Position numbers and translations under genes: made by a program. A stretch of 22,458 nt of DNA from Clostridia bacterium (GTDB lineage Bacteria > Bacillota > Clostridia > Oscillospirales > CAG-272): assembly GCA_017960705.1 (NCBI GenBank), contig JAGCYR010000012.1, forward strand, positions 1-22,458. The letters are read 5' to 3'. Under the pieces are notes generated by a model. The model was not told the DNA's origin. It ran no database searches and saw only the letters and a program-made list of their open reading frames with translations. The number at the start of each line of letters is the position of its first letter. Within the stretch, counting starts at the first letter, position 1. Of this stretch, positions 1 to 6,757 are shown in pieces.

Positions 1-7
1 ATTGGGA

Positions 8-1420
8 TTATTCTTTGTCGTCGGCGGAAACCTCTGCGGGTTCGTCGGCGGCAGCGTCCTCTTTGTTGAAGAACTTGCTCGAAACGATCAGCCGGACAAC
101 GATGCCGAGGATCAGCGCGCAGGCAACCGAGGTAAGGGTGATCTGACCGGCGTCGAACACGAAGTTCAGGGACAGTCCGCCGACGCCCGCGATCAGGATC
201 GAGGAGACGGTGAACAGGTTCTTGTTATCGCCGAGATCGACCTTCTGCAGCATCTTCAGACCGCTGACGGCGATGAAGCCGTAGAGCGCGAAGCAGACGC
301 CGCCCATCACGCAGCTCGGAATGGTGGAGAGCAGGGTGACGAAGGGAGTGATGAAGGAGGCGATGATCGCGAGGATCGAGGTGCAGGTGATGGTCCAGAC
401 CGACGCGTTGCCCGAGATGGCGACGCAGCCGATGGACTCGCCGTAGGTGGTGTTCGGGCAGCCGCCGAAGAAAGCGCCAACCATAGAGCCGACGCCGTCG
501 CCGAGCAGGGTCTTGTCCAGACCCGGATCGGAGATCAGGTCACGGCCGATGATCGAGGAGAGGTTCTTGTGGTCGGCGATGTGCTCCGCAAAGACCACGA
601 AGGCGACCGGGATATACGCGACGGCGATGGTGCCGAAGTAGGCGGCGTTCATATCCTTGAAGCCCTTGAAAGCGTGCAGGAAGCTGAAATCGGGTTTCCA
701 GTTCATGTTCTTGAACGCGTCGAAGTTGACGATCTGCAATACTTCCGCGTCCGCGGCGTTGCCGATCACGGTAAGGATCGCGGCGATGACGTAGCCGACG
801 GCGATACCGATGACGAACGGGATCAGCTTGATCATCTTATGATTGTTGACCGAGCAGATGACGACGGTGAACAGAGTGATCAGAGCGATGGCGAGGAAGA
901 TCAGTCCTTTGTAGCCGGCGGCGGAACCGTCGACAACGCCTCCCGCGGCGCCGAGCGAATCCGAAACGGCGTTGCCGGCGAGCGAAAGACCGATGATCGC
1001 GACGGTCGGACCGATGATCGCGGCGGGCATCAGTTTATCGACCCAGCCGGAGCCGACGAACTTGACGACGATCGCAAGACCTACGTAGACGAGACCCGCG
1101 AGGATCGCGCCGATGATCAGTCCGAGGAAGCCCAGAGCGACCGTGACGGCGCCGGCGAAAGCCGCGCCCATCGAGCTCAAGAACGCGAAGGACGATCCGA
1201 GGAACACGGGGGAACGGAACCGGGTGAAGAGCTGGTAGACCAGGGTGCCGACGCCCGCGCCGAACAGAGCGGCGGAGACCGTCATCTCGGCGGGATTGAC
1301 GATCATCGGAACGAGGATGGTCGCCGCGAGGATCGCAAGGAGCTGCTGGAGCGCGAAGAGCAGAGTCTGACCGTAGCCCATCTGCTTGGGGGTCGCGTCG
1401 GTGTTGTAAATGAGTTTCAT
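8..1420 (-). CDS. uraA: Uracil permease (NCS2 / UraA family)
   Basis: This is an integral membrane uracil:proton symporter of the nucleobase-cation symporter-2 family, 470 residues, hydrophobic throughout and consistent with the family's 14 segments. The pieces that bind uracil in UraA are visible. One is an AEH motif (Glu279, His280) followed by a GRDL-type helix. The other is NTTYGESIG ending in Glu328, which matches the uracil branch (NTTYGENIG) rather than the xanthine branch. The early QH motif reads QQ (ALQQLLAI). I chose the ATG at 1420 because GGAGAGG lies 4 bases upstream. An in-frame start at 1471 would add 17 polar residues and lacks a ribosome site. The leader carries a PyrR-like attenuator, which independently supports uracil as substrate. 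The gene is divergent from a DUF523-RadC operon. Family assignment is firm and uracil specificity is likely. Confidence 0.93.
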   Translation of the reverse strand: MKLIYNTDATPKQMGYGQTLLFALQQLLAILAATILVPMIVNPAEMTVSAALFGAGVGTLVYQLFTRFRSPVFLGSSFAFLSSMGAAFAGAVTVALGFLGLIIGAILAGLVYVGLAIVVKFVGSGWVDKLMPAAIIGPTVAIIGLSLAGNAVSDSLGAAGGVVDGSAAGYKGLIFLAIALITLFTVVICSVNNHKMIKLIPFVIGIAVGYVIAAILTVIGNAADAEVLQIVNFDAFKNMNWKPDFSFLHAFKGFKDMNAAYFGTIAVAYIPVAFVVFAEHIADHKNLSSIIGRDLISDPGLDKTLLGDGVGSMVGAFFGGCPNTTYGESIGCVAISGNASVWTITCTSILAIIASFITPFVTLLSTIPSCVMGGVCFALYGFIAVSGLKMLQKVDLGDNKNLFTVSSILIAGVGGLSLNFVFDAGQITLTSVACALILGIVVRLIVSSKFFNKEDAAADEPAEVSADDKE

Positions 1421-1472
1421 ATACCTCTCCTTTTTTTGTTTTTGATCTTTCATTTTCCGACCGTTCTGCAAG

Positions 1473-1499
1473 AAAAAAAGTCCTGCCTTCCGGCAAGAC
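1473..1499 (-). terminator. Leader terminator (attenuator) of the uracil permease gene
   Basis: On the minus strand, GTCTTGCC (1499-1492) pairs with GGCAGGAC (1487-1480), with one G-U, around a GGAA tetraloop. Seven T residues follow at 1479-1473. It lies about 52 bases before the permease ATG, inside the leader. It is therefore an attenuator and not the end of an upstream gene. Confidence 0.85.
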
Positions 1500-1542
1500 A
1501 GAAGCTGGCGGCGCGCGAGCCGTCATCCTCTGATCTTTCCGG
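1490..1542 (-). promoter_or_regulatory. Antiterminator hairpin of the uracil permease leader
   Basis: CCGGAAAGA (1542-1534) pairs with TCTTGCCGG (1498-1490), with one A-G mismatch. After a bulged T, CAGAGGATGACGGC (1532-1519) pairs with GCCGCCAGCTTCTG (1512-1499), with two mismatches, around a 6-base loop. This structure uses up the 5' half of the terminator stem. It therefore excludes the terminator, and it also excludes the upstream PyrR-like hairpin. Confidence 0.65.
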
Positions 1543-1567
1543 CATCACGGTACCGAAATTAAAGATC
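1532..1567 (-). promoter_or_regulatory. PyrR-type binding hairpin (anti-antiterminator)
   Basis: In the leader RNA, GATCTTT (1567-1561) pairs perfectly with AAAGATC (1538-1532). Above this, AATTT is unpaired on the 5' side only, then CGGTA (1555-1551) pairs with TGCCG (1544-1540, one G-U). The loop is the hexaloop CCGTGA (1550-1545). PyrR-bound hairpins of Firmicutes have this architecture: a lower stem, a 5' asymmetric bulge, an upper stem and a CNGNGA hexaloop. CCGTGA fits CNGNGA exactly. The upper stem differs from the common GUC/GGC pairing, so this is a variant. The 3' arm overlaps the antiterminator, so only one of the two can form. Confidence 0.7.
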
Positions 1568-1581
1568 TCGGGTCACATAAA

Positions 1582-1609
1582 ATTATATCACATTTTAACG
1601 ATTTGTAAA
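1582..1609 (-). promoter_or_regulatory. Sigma-A promoter of the uracil permease gene
   Basis: Read on the minus strand, the -35 is TTTACA (1609-1604) and the -10 is a perfect TATAAT (1587-1582), with a 16-base spacer. Transcription should start near 1575, leaving a leader of about 155 bases that contains the attenuator. A 15-base box ends 6 bases upstream of the -35. Confidence 0.85.
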
Positions 1610-1615
1610 GAGATT

Positions 1616-1741
1616 TTTCCCATTTTCCCCTATTTTGTCATACCTGCACAAAGCCGCGCGACAATTCCTGTGAAGGTTCGACAAACCGCCGCTCGGGGGC
1701 ATTCTCCTTCCTCTCTTCCCCCGTAGGGGGAAAATGGGAAA
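1616..1741. repeat. Shared 15-base promoter-upstream box, inverted pair between divergent promoters
   Basis: GGGGAAAATGGGAAA occurs on the minus strand at 1630-1616 and on the plus strand at 1727-1741. Each copy ends 5-6 bases upstream of the -35 of the promoter it faces (TTTACA at 1609-1604, TTGCAT at 1747-1752). The preceding bases TAG are also shared. The placement relative to both promoters is the same, at roughly -42 to -57. This fits an activator site or a UP-like element better than a random inverted repeat. Confidence 0.6.
1716..1732. repeat. Short perfect hairpin in the divergent intergenic region
   Basis: TTCCCCC (1716-1722) pairs with GGGGGAA (1726-1732) around GTA. There is no T tract on either side in either direction, so it is not a typical terminator. 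Its right arm overlaps the promoter-upstream box. Together with the leader structures, promoters and boxes, it accounts for most of the 384 bases between the permease and DUF523 genes. In 1631-1715 I see nothing else that I can name. Confidence 0.5.
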
Positions 1742-1746
1742 GCGAC

Positions 1747-1775
1747 TTGCATTCGCGCGGAGAGTATGCTATACT
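1747..1775 (+). promoter_or_regulatory. Sigma-A promoter of the DUF523-RadC operon
   Basis: The -35 is TTGCAT (1747-1752) and the -10 is TATACT (1770-1775), with a 17-base spacer. Transcription should begin near 1782. That leaves a short leader of about 23 bases, with a purine-rich stretch (AAGGAAAGGA) before the ATG at 1805. The 15-base box shared with the permease promoter sits 5 bases upstream of the -35. Confidence 0.8.
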
Positions 1776-1804
1776 TGATAAAAAAGGAAAGGACGGAACG
1801 ACAA

Positions 1805-2236
1805 ATGAAAACCATCCTCGTCAGCCGCTGTCTTCTCGGCGACCCCTGCCGCTACGACGGAACGTCCCGTCCCTATCCCGGGATCGAAGCGCTCTCCGAA
1901 CGGTATAAGATCGTGCCGATCTGCCCCGAATGCGACGGCGGGCTTCCCACTCCCCGCCCCGCGGGAGTACGGAGAGGCGACCGGATCGTGACCAAGGACG
2001 GTGCCGACCTGACCGCAGCCTACCGGAGGGGCGCCGAGCTCGCCTTGAAAAAAGCCGAAGAGACCGGCGCGAAGATCGCCCTGCTCAAATCACGCAGCCC
2101 CTCCTGCGGGGTCGGGCGGATCCACGACGGCACCTTTACGGGCGGTATGACCGAGGGGGACGGGATCGCGGCGGAACTGCTGAAAGAAAACGGGATCGCT
2201 CTCTATACGGAAAACGACCTGTCCAAATTACTGTAA
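1805..2236 (+). CDS. DUF523 protein, TudS-like (thiouracil desulfurase-like Fe-S protein)
   Basis: This is a stand-alone DUF523 domain of 143 residues, the usual length for the family. The family motifs are all visible: CLLGDPCRYDG starting at Cys9, CPECDGGLPTPRP starting at Cys40, and LKSRSPSCG with Cys101. Characterised members (TudS) use three conserved cysteines to hold a [4Fe-4S] cluster and remove sulfur from 2-thiouracil. Cys9, Cys40 or Cys43, and Cys101 are the obvious candidates here. Assigning thiouracil as the substrate is inference, helped by the divergent uracil permease gene. I chose the ATG at 1805 because the upstream in-frame ATG at 1766 lies across the -10 element. It is the first gene of a three-gene operon with two RadC paralogues. 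Confidence 0.85.
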   Translation: MKTILVSRCLLGDPCRYDGTSRPYPGIEALSERYKIVPICPECDGGLPTPRPAGVRRGDRIVTKDGADLTAAYRRGAELALKKAEETGAKIALLKSRSPSCGVGRIHDGTFTGGMTEGDGIAAELLKENGIALYTENDLSKLL

Positions 2237-2268
2237 TCATAAGAAAAGAACGAACGGAGGCGAACGGG

Positions 2269-3009
2269 ATGGCGACCAATCTGCACGCGGGACACCGCGA
2301 AAAGATGCGGGAGAAGTACGCGCGGGCGGGCGCCGACGCCTTTTTGCCGCACGAACTGCTCGAAATGCTCCTGTTCCACGCCGTTCCCTACCGCGACACC
2401 AATCCGACTGCGCATCTTTTGCTCTCCCGCTTCGGTTCCCTTTCGGGCGTCCTCCAGGCGTCGCGGGAGGAACTGTGCACGGTCTCCGGGATCGGGGAGT
2501 ACGCCGCAGAGCTCATCGATTCGGTCGCAAATCTTGCCGACGCCGCCCTGCACGAGAAGACCTCCGACAGACGGGAGGATCGCGAGACCATCATGCGGCG
2601 GGCGCGGGAAGAACTGCGCGGGGCGGGGTCCGACCGGACGGTCGCCTACTTTCTCGACAACGCCCGTTCCCTGCTCGGCTGCGAGACCGTCTACGTCGGG
2701 TATCTCGGCTCTGCGGGCTTCCGCGACGAGAAGATCGTGCGCCCCGCTCTGAAACGGAGAGCAGCCTTCGTCGTGCTCGCCTCCTGCCATTCGTCCCGCG
2801 CCTCGCGCGCAGACGAGAACGAGATCGCGGCGTCGGATCATTTCAGAAAGACGCTCCGGCTCTCGGGGCTGACCCTGCTCGAACACTTCCTGTTTTCGGG
2901 CGACTACGTTTCGGCTCTCTCGGAGTTCTTCCCCGAGGAGGAACGCGCTGCAAGAGAACGCGACGCCTTCTTCGCCTGCGGGAAAGGGGGTGCGAAGAAT
3001 GAGCCGTGA
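2269..3009 (+). CDS. RadC-like protein with a degenerate JAMM metal site
   Basis: This 246-residue protein has RadC (UPF0758) architecture. An N-terminal helix-hairpin-helix DNA-binding region (about residues 28-85, with SGIGEYAA at 73-80) is followed by a C-terminal MPN/JAMM-type domain. The metal motif HxHx7SxxD is broken. Where RadC has HNHP, this protein has SCHS (172-175), and the Ser and Asp positions are also lost, so metal-dependent activity is not expected. The helix-hairpin-helix is well preserved. The ATG at 2269 has GGAGG 8 bases upstream. The gene starts 32 bases after DUF523 and overlaps the intact radC by 11 bases, which suggests coupled translation and perhaps a partnership. 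The biochemical role of RadC proteins is unsettled in general, and the old DNA-repair assignment is not secure. Confidence 0.8.
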   Translation: MATNLHAGHREKMREKYARAGADAFLPHELLEMLLFHAVPYRDTNPTAHLLLSRFGSLSGVLQASREELCTVSGIGEYAAELIDSVANLADAALHEKTSDRREDRETIMRRAREELRGAGSDRTVAYFLDNARSLLGCETVYVGYLGSAGFRDEKIVRPALKRRAAFVVLASCHSSRASRADENEIAASDHFRKTLRLSGLTLLEHFLFSGDYVSALSEFFPEEERAARERDAFFACGKGGAKNEP

Positions 3010-3634
3010 ATCAGACGCCCTCGCCCACCTGCTGTCCTTTACCCGGACGAAAAACCCCGACGCGGAGGCGGCAAGACTGCTCACCCGGTTCGGTTCGCTC
3101 TCCTCGCTTTTGTCGTCCGACGCCGCGGAACTGACCGACGCAGGGCTCTCAAAGAACGCCGCGCTGCTGCTCTCGCTTTCCGCGGCGATCCCGGCGCGGG
3201 CGGCGGAGGACGAGATCAAAGAGAGCACCGTTTTCGACAAGTCGGCAAAGCTGTCGAGTTTCTTTATCCGCCGTTTCCTCGGCGCGTCGGTCGAACGGGT
3301 CTCGCTTCTCTTGCTGGACGACAAGTTCCGCCCGCTTGAGCTGAAACGGATCGCGGAGGGCGCGGTCAATTCCGCCGCGGTCGAGCTGCGCTGCGTGACC
3401 GAAGCCGCCGTCCTCTCGAACGCGACATACGCCGTCCTCGCGCACAATCACCCGCGCGGAACGCCGACCCCGTCGCGCGACGACGAGCTGACGACCGCCC
3501 TCGTCTCCGACGCGCTCGCGAGCGCGGGGGTGAAGCTGATCGAGCATTACGTCGTCGCCGGAAATACCGCCGTCCCGATCCTGAGGACCCTCGCGGGTCG
3601 CCCCGCCGTGATGCCCGATTCTTTCTACGAATAA
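2999..3634 (+). CDS. radC: RadC / UPF0758 family JAMM-domain protein
   Basis: This 211-residue RadC paralogue has an intact metal motif, HNHPRGTPTPSRDD. It gives His149, His151, Ser159 and Asp162 in the HxHx7SxxD spacing of zinc-dependent JAMM proteins. In contrast, the helix-hairpin-helix at the N-terminus has decayed, reading AGLSKNAA where the neighbour has SGIGEYAA. I prefer the ATG at 2999, since a GGGAAAGGGGG stretch ends 8 bases before it. An in-frame GTG at 2990 is possible. The start lies inside the end of the preceding RadC-like gene. Family membership is firm. The cellular role (DNA processing or a link to mobile-element biology) is not established. Confidence 0.88.
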   Translation: MSRESDALAHLLSFTRTKNPDAEAARLLTRFGSLSSLLSSDAAELTDAGLSKNAALLLSLSAAIPARAAEDEIKESTVFDKSAKLSSFFIRRFLGASVERVSLLLLDDKFRPLELKRIAEGAVNSAAVELRCVTEAAVLSNATYAVLAHNHPRGTPTPSRDDELTTALVSDALASAGVKLIEHYVVAGNTAVPILRTLAGRPAVMPDSFYE

Positions 3635-3646
3635 TCAAAAAAGCAA

Positions 3647-3680
3647 AATATCTCCTGCCCCGAACGGGGCGGGAGATATT
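3647..3680 (-). terminator. Terminator of the polysaccharide operon (possibly bidirectional)
   Basis: A 15-pair stem (3647-3661 with 3666-3680, one G-U) closes a 4-base loop in the gap between the convergent radC and wecB genes. On the minus strand it is followed by TTGCTTTTTT, so it terminates transcripts coming from wecB. On the plus strand the following GTTATAATGG is poor in T. It may still end the radC transcript less efficiently. Confidence 0.85.
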
Positions 3681-3694
3681 GTTATAATGGGGAA

Positions 3695-4810
3695 TCAATT
3701 TAGCCATTCGGACACGGGCAAGCCCTCCAGAACGTCCGCGATCCGCCGGCAGGCGCCGCCGTCGCCGTAAGGGTTCACCGCCTTCGCCATCGCGGAATAG
3801 GCGGCGGGATCGTCGAGCAGACGGCTGAACTCGGAATAGATGACCTCCTCCGACGTGCCGACCAGTTTGAGCGTTCCGGCGTCGACCCCCTCGGGGCGTT
3901 CGGTGGTGTCGCGCATCACGAGCACGGGAACACCGTAGGCGGGCGCCTCCTCCTGGATCCCGCCGCTGTCGGTCAGGATCAGGTAGCTTCTCGACTCGAA
4001 GTTGTGGCAGTCGAAGACCTCGATCGGTTCGATGATGCGGATGCGGTCGCATCCGCCGAGTTCCTCGTCCGCCGCCGCTCTCACGAGAGGATTCATGTGG
4101 ATCGGATAGATCGCCTTGCAGTCCGGATGCTCGTCGAGCACCCGGCGGATCGCCCGAAACATATTGTGCATGGGCGTGCCGAGGTTCTCGCGGCGGTGGG
4201 CGGTGATGAAGATCAGACGGTCGTTCCCCACCCAATCGAGGTCGGGATGTCGGTAATCCTTCACGATCGTGTGCTTCATCGCGTCGATGACCGTATTCCC
4301 GGTCACGAAGATCGTTTCGGGACGCTTCCCTTCCTTCAGAAGGTTCTGCTTGGCGAGCTGCGTCGGGGCGAAATGGTACGCCGCGATCAGCCCGATCCCC
4401 TGCCTGTTGAACTCCTCCGGGAAGGGAGAATAGATGTTGTTCGTACGGAGCCCCGCCTCGACGTGACCGACCGGTATCTGCAGATAATAGCAGGCGAGCG
4501 CCGTGACGAACGCGGTCGAAGTGTCGCCGTGGACGAGGACCACGTCGGGCTTGATCTCCTCGAGCGCCGCCTTGATCCCGTTGAGGATGCCCGTCGTGAC
4601 GTCGAAGAGCGTCTGCCCCGTTTTCATGATCGCGAGATCGTAATCGGGTCTCTCGTGAAACACCTCGAAGACCTGATCGAGCATCTCGCGGTGCTGACCG
4701 GTGGAGAGCAGCACGGTCTCAAGCTCCGGTCTTTTCCGCAGCTCTTTCAGAAGCGGCATCATTTTGATACAATCGGGTCTGCACCCGACCGTAACGACGA
4801 TCTTTTTCAT
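3695..4810 (-). CDS. wecB: UDP-N-acetylglucosamine 2-epimerase (non-hydrolysing)
   Basis: The enzyme converts UDP-GlcNAc to UDP-ManNAc in the cytoplasm, supplying ManNAc for a surface polysaccharide. It has 371 residues, normal for the family. Motifs run in order: GCRPD (9-13, usually GTRPE), HGDTSTAF with Asp96, HVEAGLRT with Glu118, FPEEFNR with Glu132-Glu133, TAHRREN with His205-Arg206, PIHMNP, and DSGGIQEEAP. All expected catalytic-type residues are present, and the Thr-to-Cys and Glu-to-Asp changes in the first motif are the only oddities. It is the last gene of the operon, overlaps rfbB by 4 bases (ATGA), and is followed by a strong terminator. No UDP-ManNAc dehydrogenase gene (wecC) is seen, so ManNAc itself is probably used. 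Confidence 0.93.
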   Translation of the reverse strand: MKKIVVTVGCRPDCIKMMPLLKELRKRPELETVLLSTGQHREMLDQVFEVFHERPDYDLAIMKTGQTLFDVTTGILNGIKAALEEIKPDVVLVHGDTSTAFVTALACYYLQIPVGHVEAGLRTNNIYSPFPEEFNRQGIGLIAAYHFAPTQLAKQNLLKEGKRPETIFVTGNTVIDAMKHTIVKDYRHPDLDWVGNDRLIFITAHRRENLGTPMHNMFRAIRRVLDEHPDCKAIYPIHMNPLVRAAADEELGGCDRIRIIEPIEVFDCHNFESRSYLILTDSGGIQEEAPAYGVPVLVMRDTTERPEGVDAGTLKLVGTSEEVIYSEFSRLLDDPAAYSAMAKAVNPYGDGGACRRIADVLEGLPVSEWLN

Positions 4811-5841
4811 TTATCCGATCTCTTTCCGTACATTTTATCGTAGTAGTTCCTGTACTCGCCCGAGGTGCAATCGTCGAGCCACCGGGTGTTTTCGCGGTAC
4901 CACGAGACGGTCAGTTTGATGCCGTCGCGGAACATCGTGGTAGGTGCCCAACCGAGATCCGCCATCGCTTTTGAGGGATCGATCGCGTATCTTTGGTCGT
5001 GCCCCTTACGATCTGCAACAAAGGTGATCAGCGATTCGGGTTTGCCGAGCTCTTTCAGGATGATCTTCACGATCTCAATATTCGACTTTTCGTTATGCCC
5101 GCCGAGGTTGTAGACCTCCCCGACTCTTCCCTTTTCGAGGACGGCGAGGATGCCGCGGCAGTGATCCTCCACGTAGAGCCAGTCGCGGACGTTCAGCCCC
5201 TTTCCGTAGACGGGAAGCGGCTTATCGTGCGTGGCGTTGTTGATCATCAGGGGGATCAGTTTTTCGGGGAACTGGTACGGTCCGTAGTTGTTGCTGCAGC
5301 GCGAGACCGTCACGGGCAGCCCGTAGGTGCGGTGATACGCCAAGGCGAGCAGATCCGCCGCCGCCTTGGACGTCGAATAGGGGCTGGACGTCTTGATCGG
5401 CGTATCTTCGTGGAAGAAGAGATCGGGTCTGTCAAGCGGCAGATCGCCGTAGACCTCGTCGGTCCCGACCTGATGGAATCTGCCGATCCCGTATTTCCGG
5501 CACGCGTCGAGCAACACCTGCGTCCCGAGGATGTTGGTCTCGAGGAAGATGCCCGGATTCTCGATGGAGCGGTCGACGTGCGATTCGGCGGCGAAGTTCA
5601 CCACCGTATCGGGACGCTCTTTCTCAAAGACGGCGTTGATCCCGTTCCGGTCGCGGATGTCGGTCTTGTAGAAGACGTAGTTGGGGTTCTTCAGTTCCTC
5701 TTTGATCGTCGCGGGGTTGGCGGCGTAGGTCAGGCAGTCGACGTTGACCACCTTCCAATCGGGTCTCTCTTTCAAAAGCAGTTTGCAGAAGCAGTTGCCG
5801 ATAAACCCGGCTCCCCCGGTAACAAGGATCGTTTTTCCCAT
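4807..5841 (-). CDS. rfbB: dTDP-glucose 4,6-dehydratase
   Basis: This is the second step of dTDP-L-rhamnose synthesis: NAD-dependent conversion of dTDP-glucose to dTDP-4-keto-6-deoxyglucose. The 344-residue extended SDR protein has the Rossmann motif TGGAGFIG at 8-15. It has the dehydratase-specific TDEVYG with Asp128 and Glu129, and the catalytic YSTSK with Tyr155 and Lys159. Length and motifs match RfbB/RmlB. It overlaps wecB by 4 bases and lies 1 base downstream of rfbD. Its keto-sugar product could also feed the aminotransferase at the head of the operon, giving a branch point. Confidence 0.95.
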   Translation of the reverse strand: MGKTILVTGGAGFIGNCFCKLLLKERPDWKVVNVDCLTYAANPATIKEELKNPNYVFYKTDIRDRNGINAVFEKERPDTVVNFAAESHVDRSIENPGIFLETNILGTQVLLDACRKYGIGRFHQVGTDEVYGDLPLDRPDLFFHEDTPIKTSSPYSTSKAAADLLALAYHRTYGLPVTVSRCSNNYGPYQFPEKLIPLMINNATHDKPLPVYGKGLNVRDWLYVEDHCRGILAVLEKGRVGEVYNLGGHNEKSNIEIVKIILKELGKPESLITFVADRKGHDQRYAIDPSKAMADLGWAPTTMFRDGIKLTVSWYRENTRWLDDCTSGEYRNYYDKMYGKRSDK

Positions 5842-5842
5842 T

Positions 5843-6757
5843 TTACTCTATCGCTCCTGTCTCTTTCAGATAGCGTTTGACGGCGTCCTTCCAGTCCGGA
5901 AGCGATACGAAGCCCGCCGTTTCCAATTTGCTCTTGTCAAGGCGCGAATTGAACGGTCTCTTTGCGACCGACGCGCCGTATTCGGCGGTCGTGACGCGCT
6001 TGACGGCGACGTCCTTTTTCGCCTGCCGGAAGATCTCCTCCGCGAGATCCGCCCAGCTGATATAGCCGCCCTCGTTGGTCGCGTGATACTTCCCGTATTG
6101 TTCGGTCCCGATCATATCCGCGAGCAGGCGGGCGAGGTCGTAGGTGTAGGTGGGGGTCCCGATCTGATCGTCGACGACCCGTAGCTCCTTATACCCCTTG
6201 TCCGCGAGCTGGAGCATGGTCTTGACGAAGTTCTTGCCGTTCTTGCCGAAGACCCACGCGATCCGGACGATAAAGTATTTTTCGAGCAGGGTCGAAACGA
6301 CAATCTCCCCCTGCAGTTTGGTCTCTCCGTACCAGTTCTGCGGGGCGAATTGCAAGTCGTCCGGCTGCCACGGTCTTTCACCCGTGCCGTCGAAAACGTA
6401 GTCGGTCGAGATATAGAGGAACTTGCACTCCGCCTTTTTTGCTGCGAGCGCGAGGTTTTCGGTGCCGTCGACGTTGATCTTTTTGACGGTCGGTCTGTTC
6501 TTCTCGTCCTCCGCGCCGTCAACGTTGGTCCACGCGGCGCAGTGAACGATCGCGTCGGGAGCGATCTCGCAAACGGCTTTTTCGACCGCGTCCCGGTCGG
6601 TGATGTTGAGCGGAACGTATGCCGACCAATTCGCCTTTTCGGTCAGGTCGTTTTCATCCCGGATATCCGTCCCGACGGCGAGAATGCCCCGCCCGGTCAG
6701 TTCGTTCACGACGTCGTAGCCGAGCTGTCCCGCGGCGCCGGTGACCAGTACCGTCAT
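5843..6757 (-). CDS. rfbD: dTDP-4-dehydrorhamnose reductase
   Basis: This is the last step of dTDP-L-rhamnose synthesis: NAD(P)H reduction of dTDP-4-keto-L-rhamnose. It has 304 residues, typical of the family. Visible motifs are the nucleotide-binding GAAGQLG (7-13), STDYVFDG (117-124), and the YxxxK pair Tyr143-Lys147 in NWYGETKLQG. The C-terminal substrate region contains RPFNSRLDKSKL, typical of RmlD. The gene overlaps rfbC by 4 bases (ATGA) and precedes rfbB with a 1-base gap. Confidence 0.95.
   Translation of the reverse strand: MTVLVTGAAGQLGYDVVNELTGRGILAVGTDIRDENDLTEKANWSAYVPLNITDRDAVEKAVCEIAPDAIVHCAAWTNVDGAEDEKNRPTVKKINVDGTENLALAAKKAECKFLYISTDYVFDGTGERPWQPDDLQFAPQNWYGETKLQGEIVVSTLLEKYFIVRIAWVFGKNGKNFVKTMLQLADKGYKELRVVDDQIGTPTYTYDLARLLADMIGTEQYGKYHATNEGGYISWADLAEEIFRQAKKDVAVKRVTTAEYGASVAKRPFNSRLDKSKLETAGFVSLPDWKDAVKRYLKETGAIE

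Noticed and set aside
1421..1580. Purine (guanine/xanthine) riboswitch for the permease leader
   Set aside because: The conserved purine riboswitch core sequences were not found. The leader fits a PyrR-type attenuator, and the permease motif NTTYGES fits uracil rather than xanthine.
2..1726. A 574-codon open frame on the plus strand opposite the uracil permease
   Set aside because: Its product is an extremely charged Asp/Arg/Glu-rich chain without any domain, the usual antisense shadow of a GC-rich gene. The minus-strand frame has clear UraA motifs. The same applies to the long plus-strand frames at 8312-10021, 11686-12756 and 19816-21213.
1766..1804. Upstream in-frame ATG for the DUF523 gene
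   Set aside because: It overlaps the -10 element and would precede the predicted transcription start. The ATG at 1805 begins exactly at the conserved DUF523 N-terminus.
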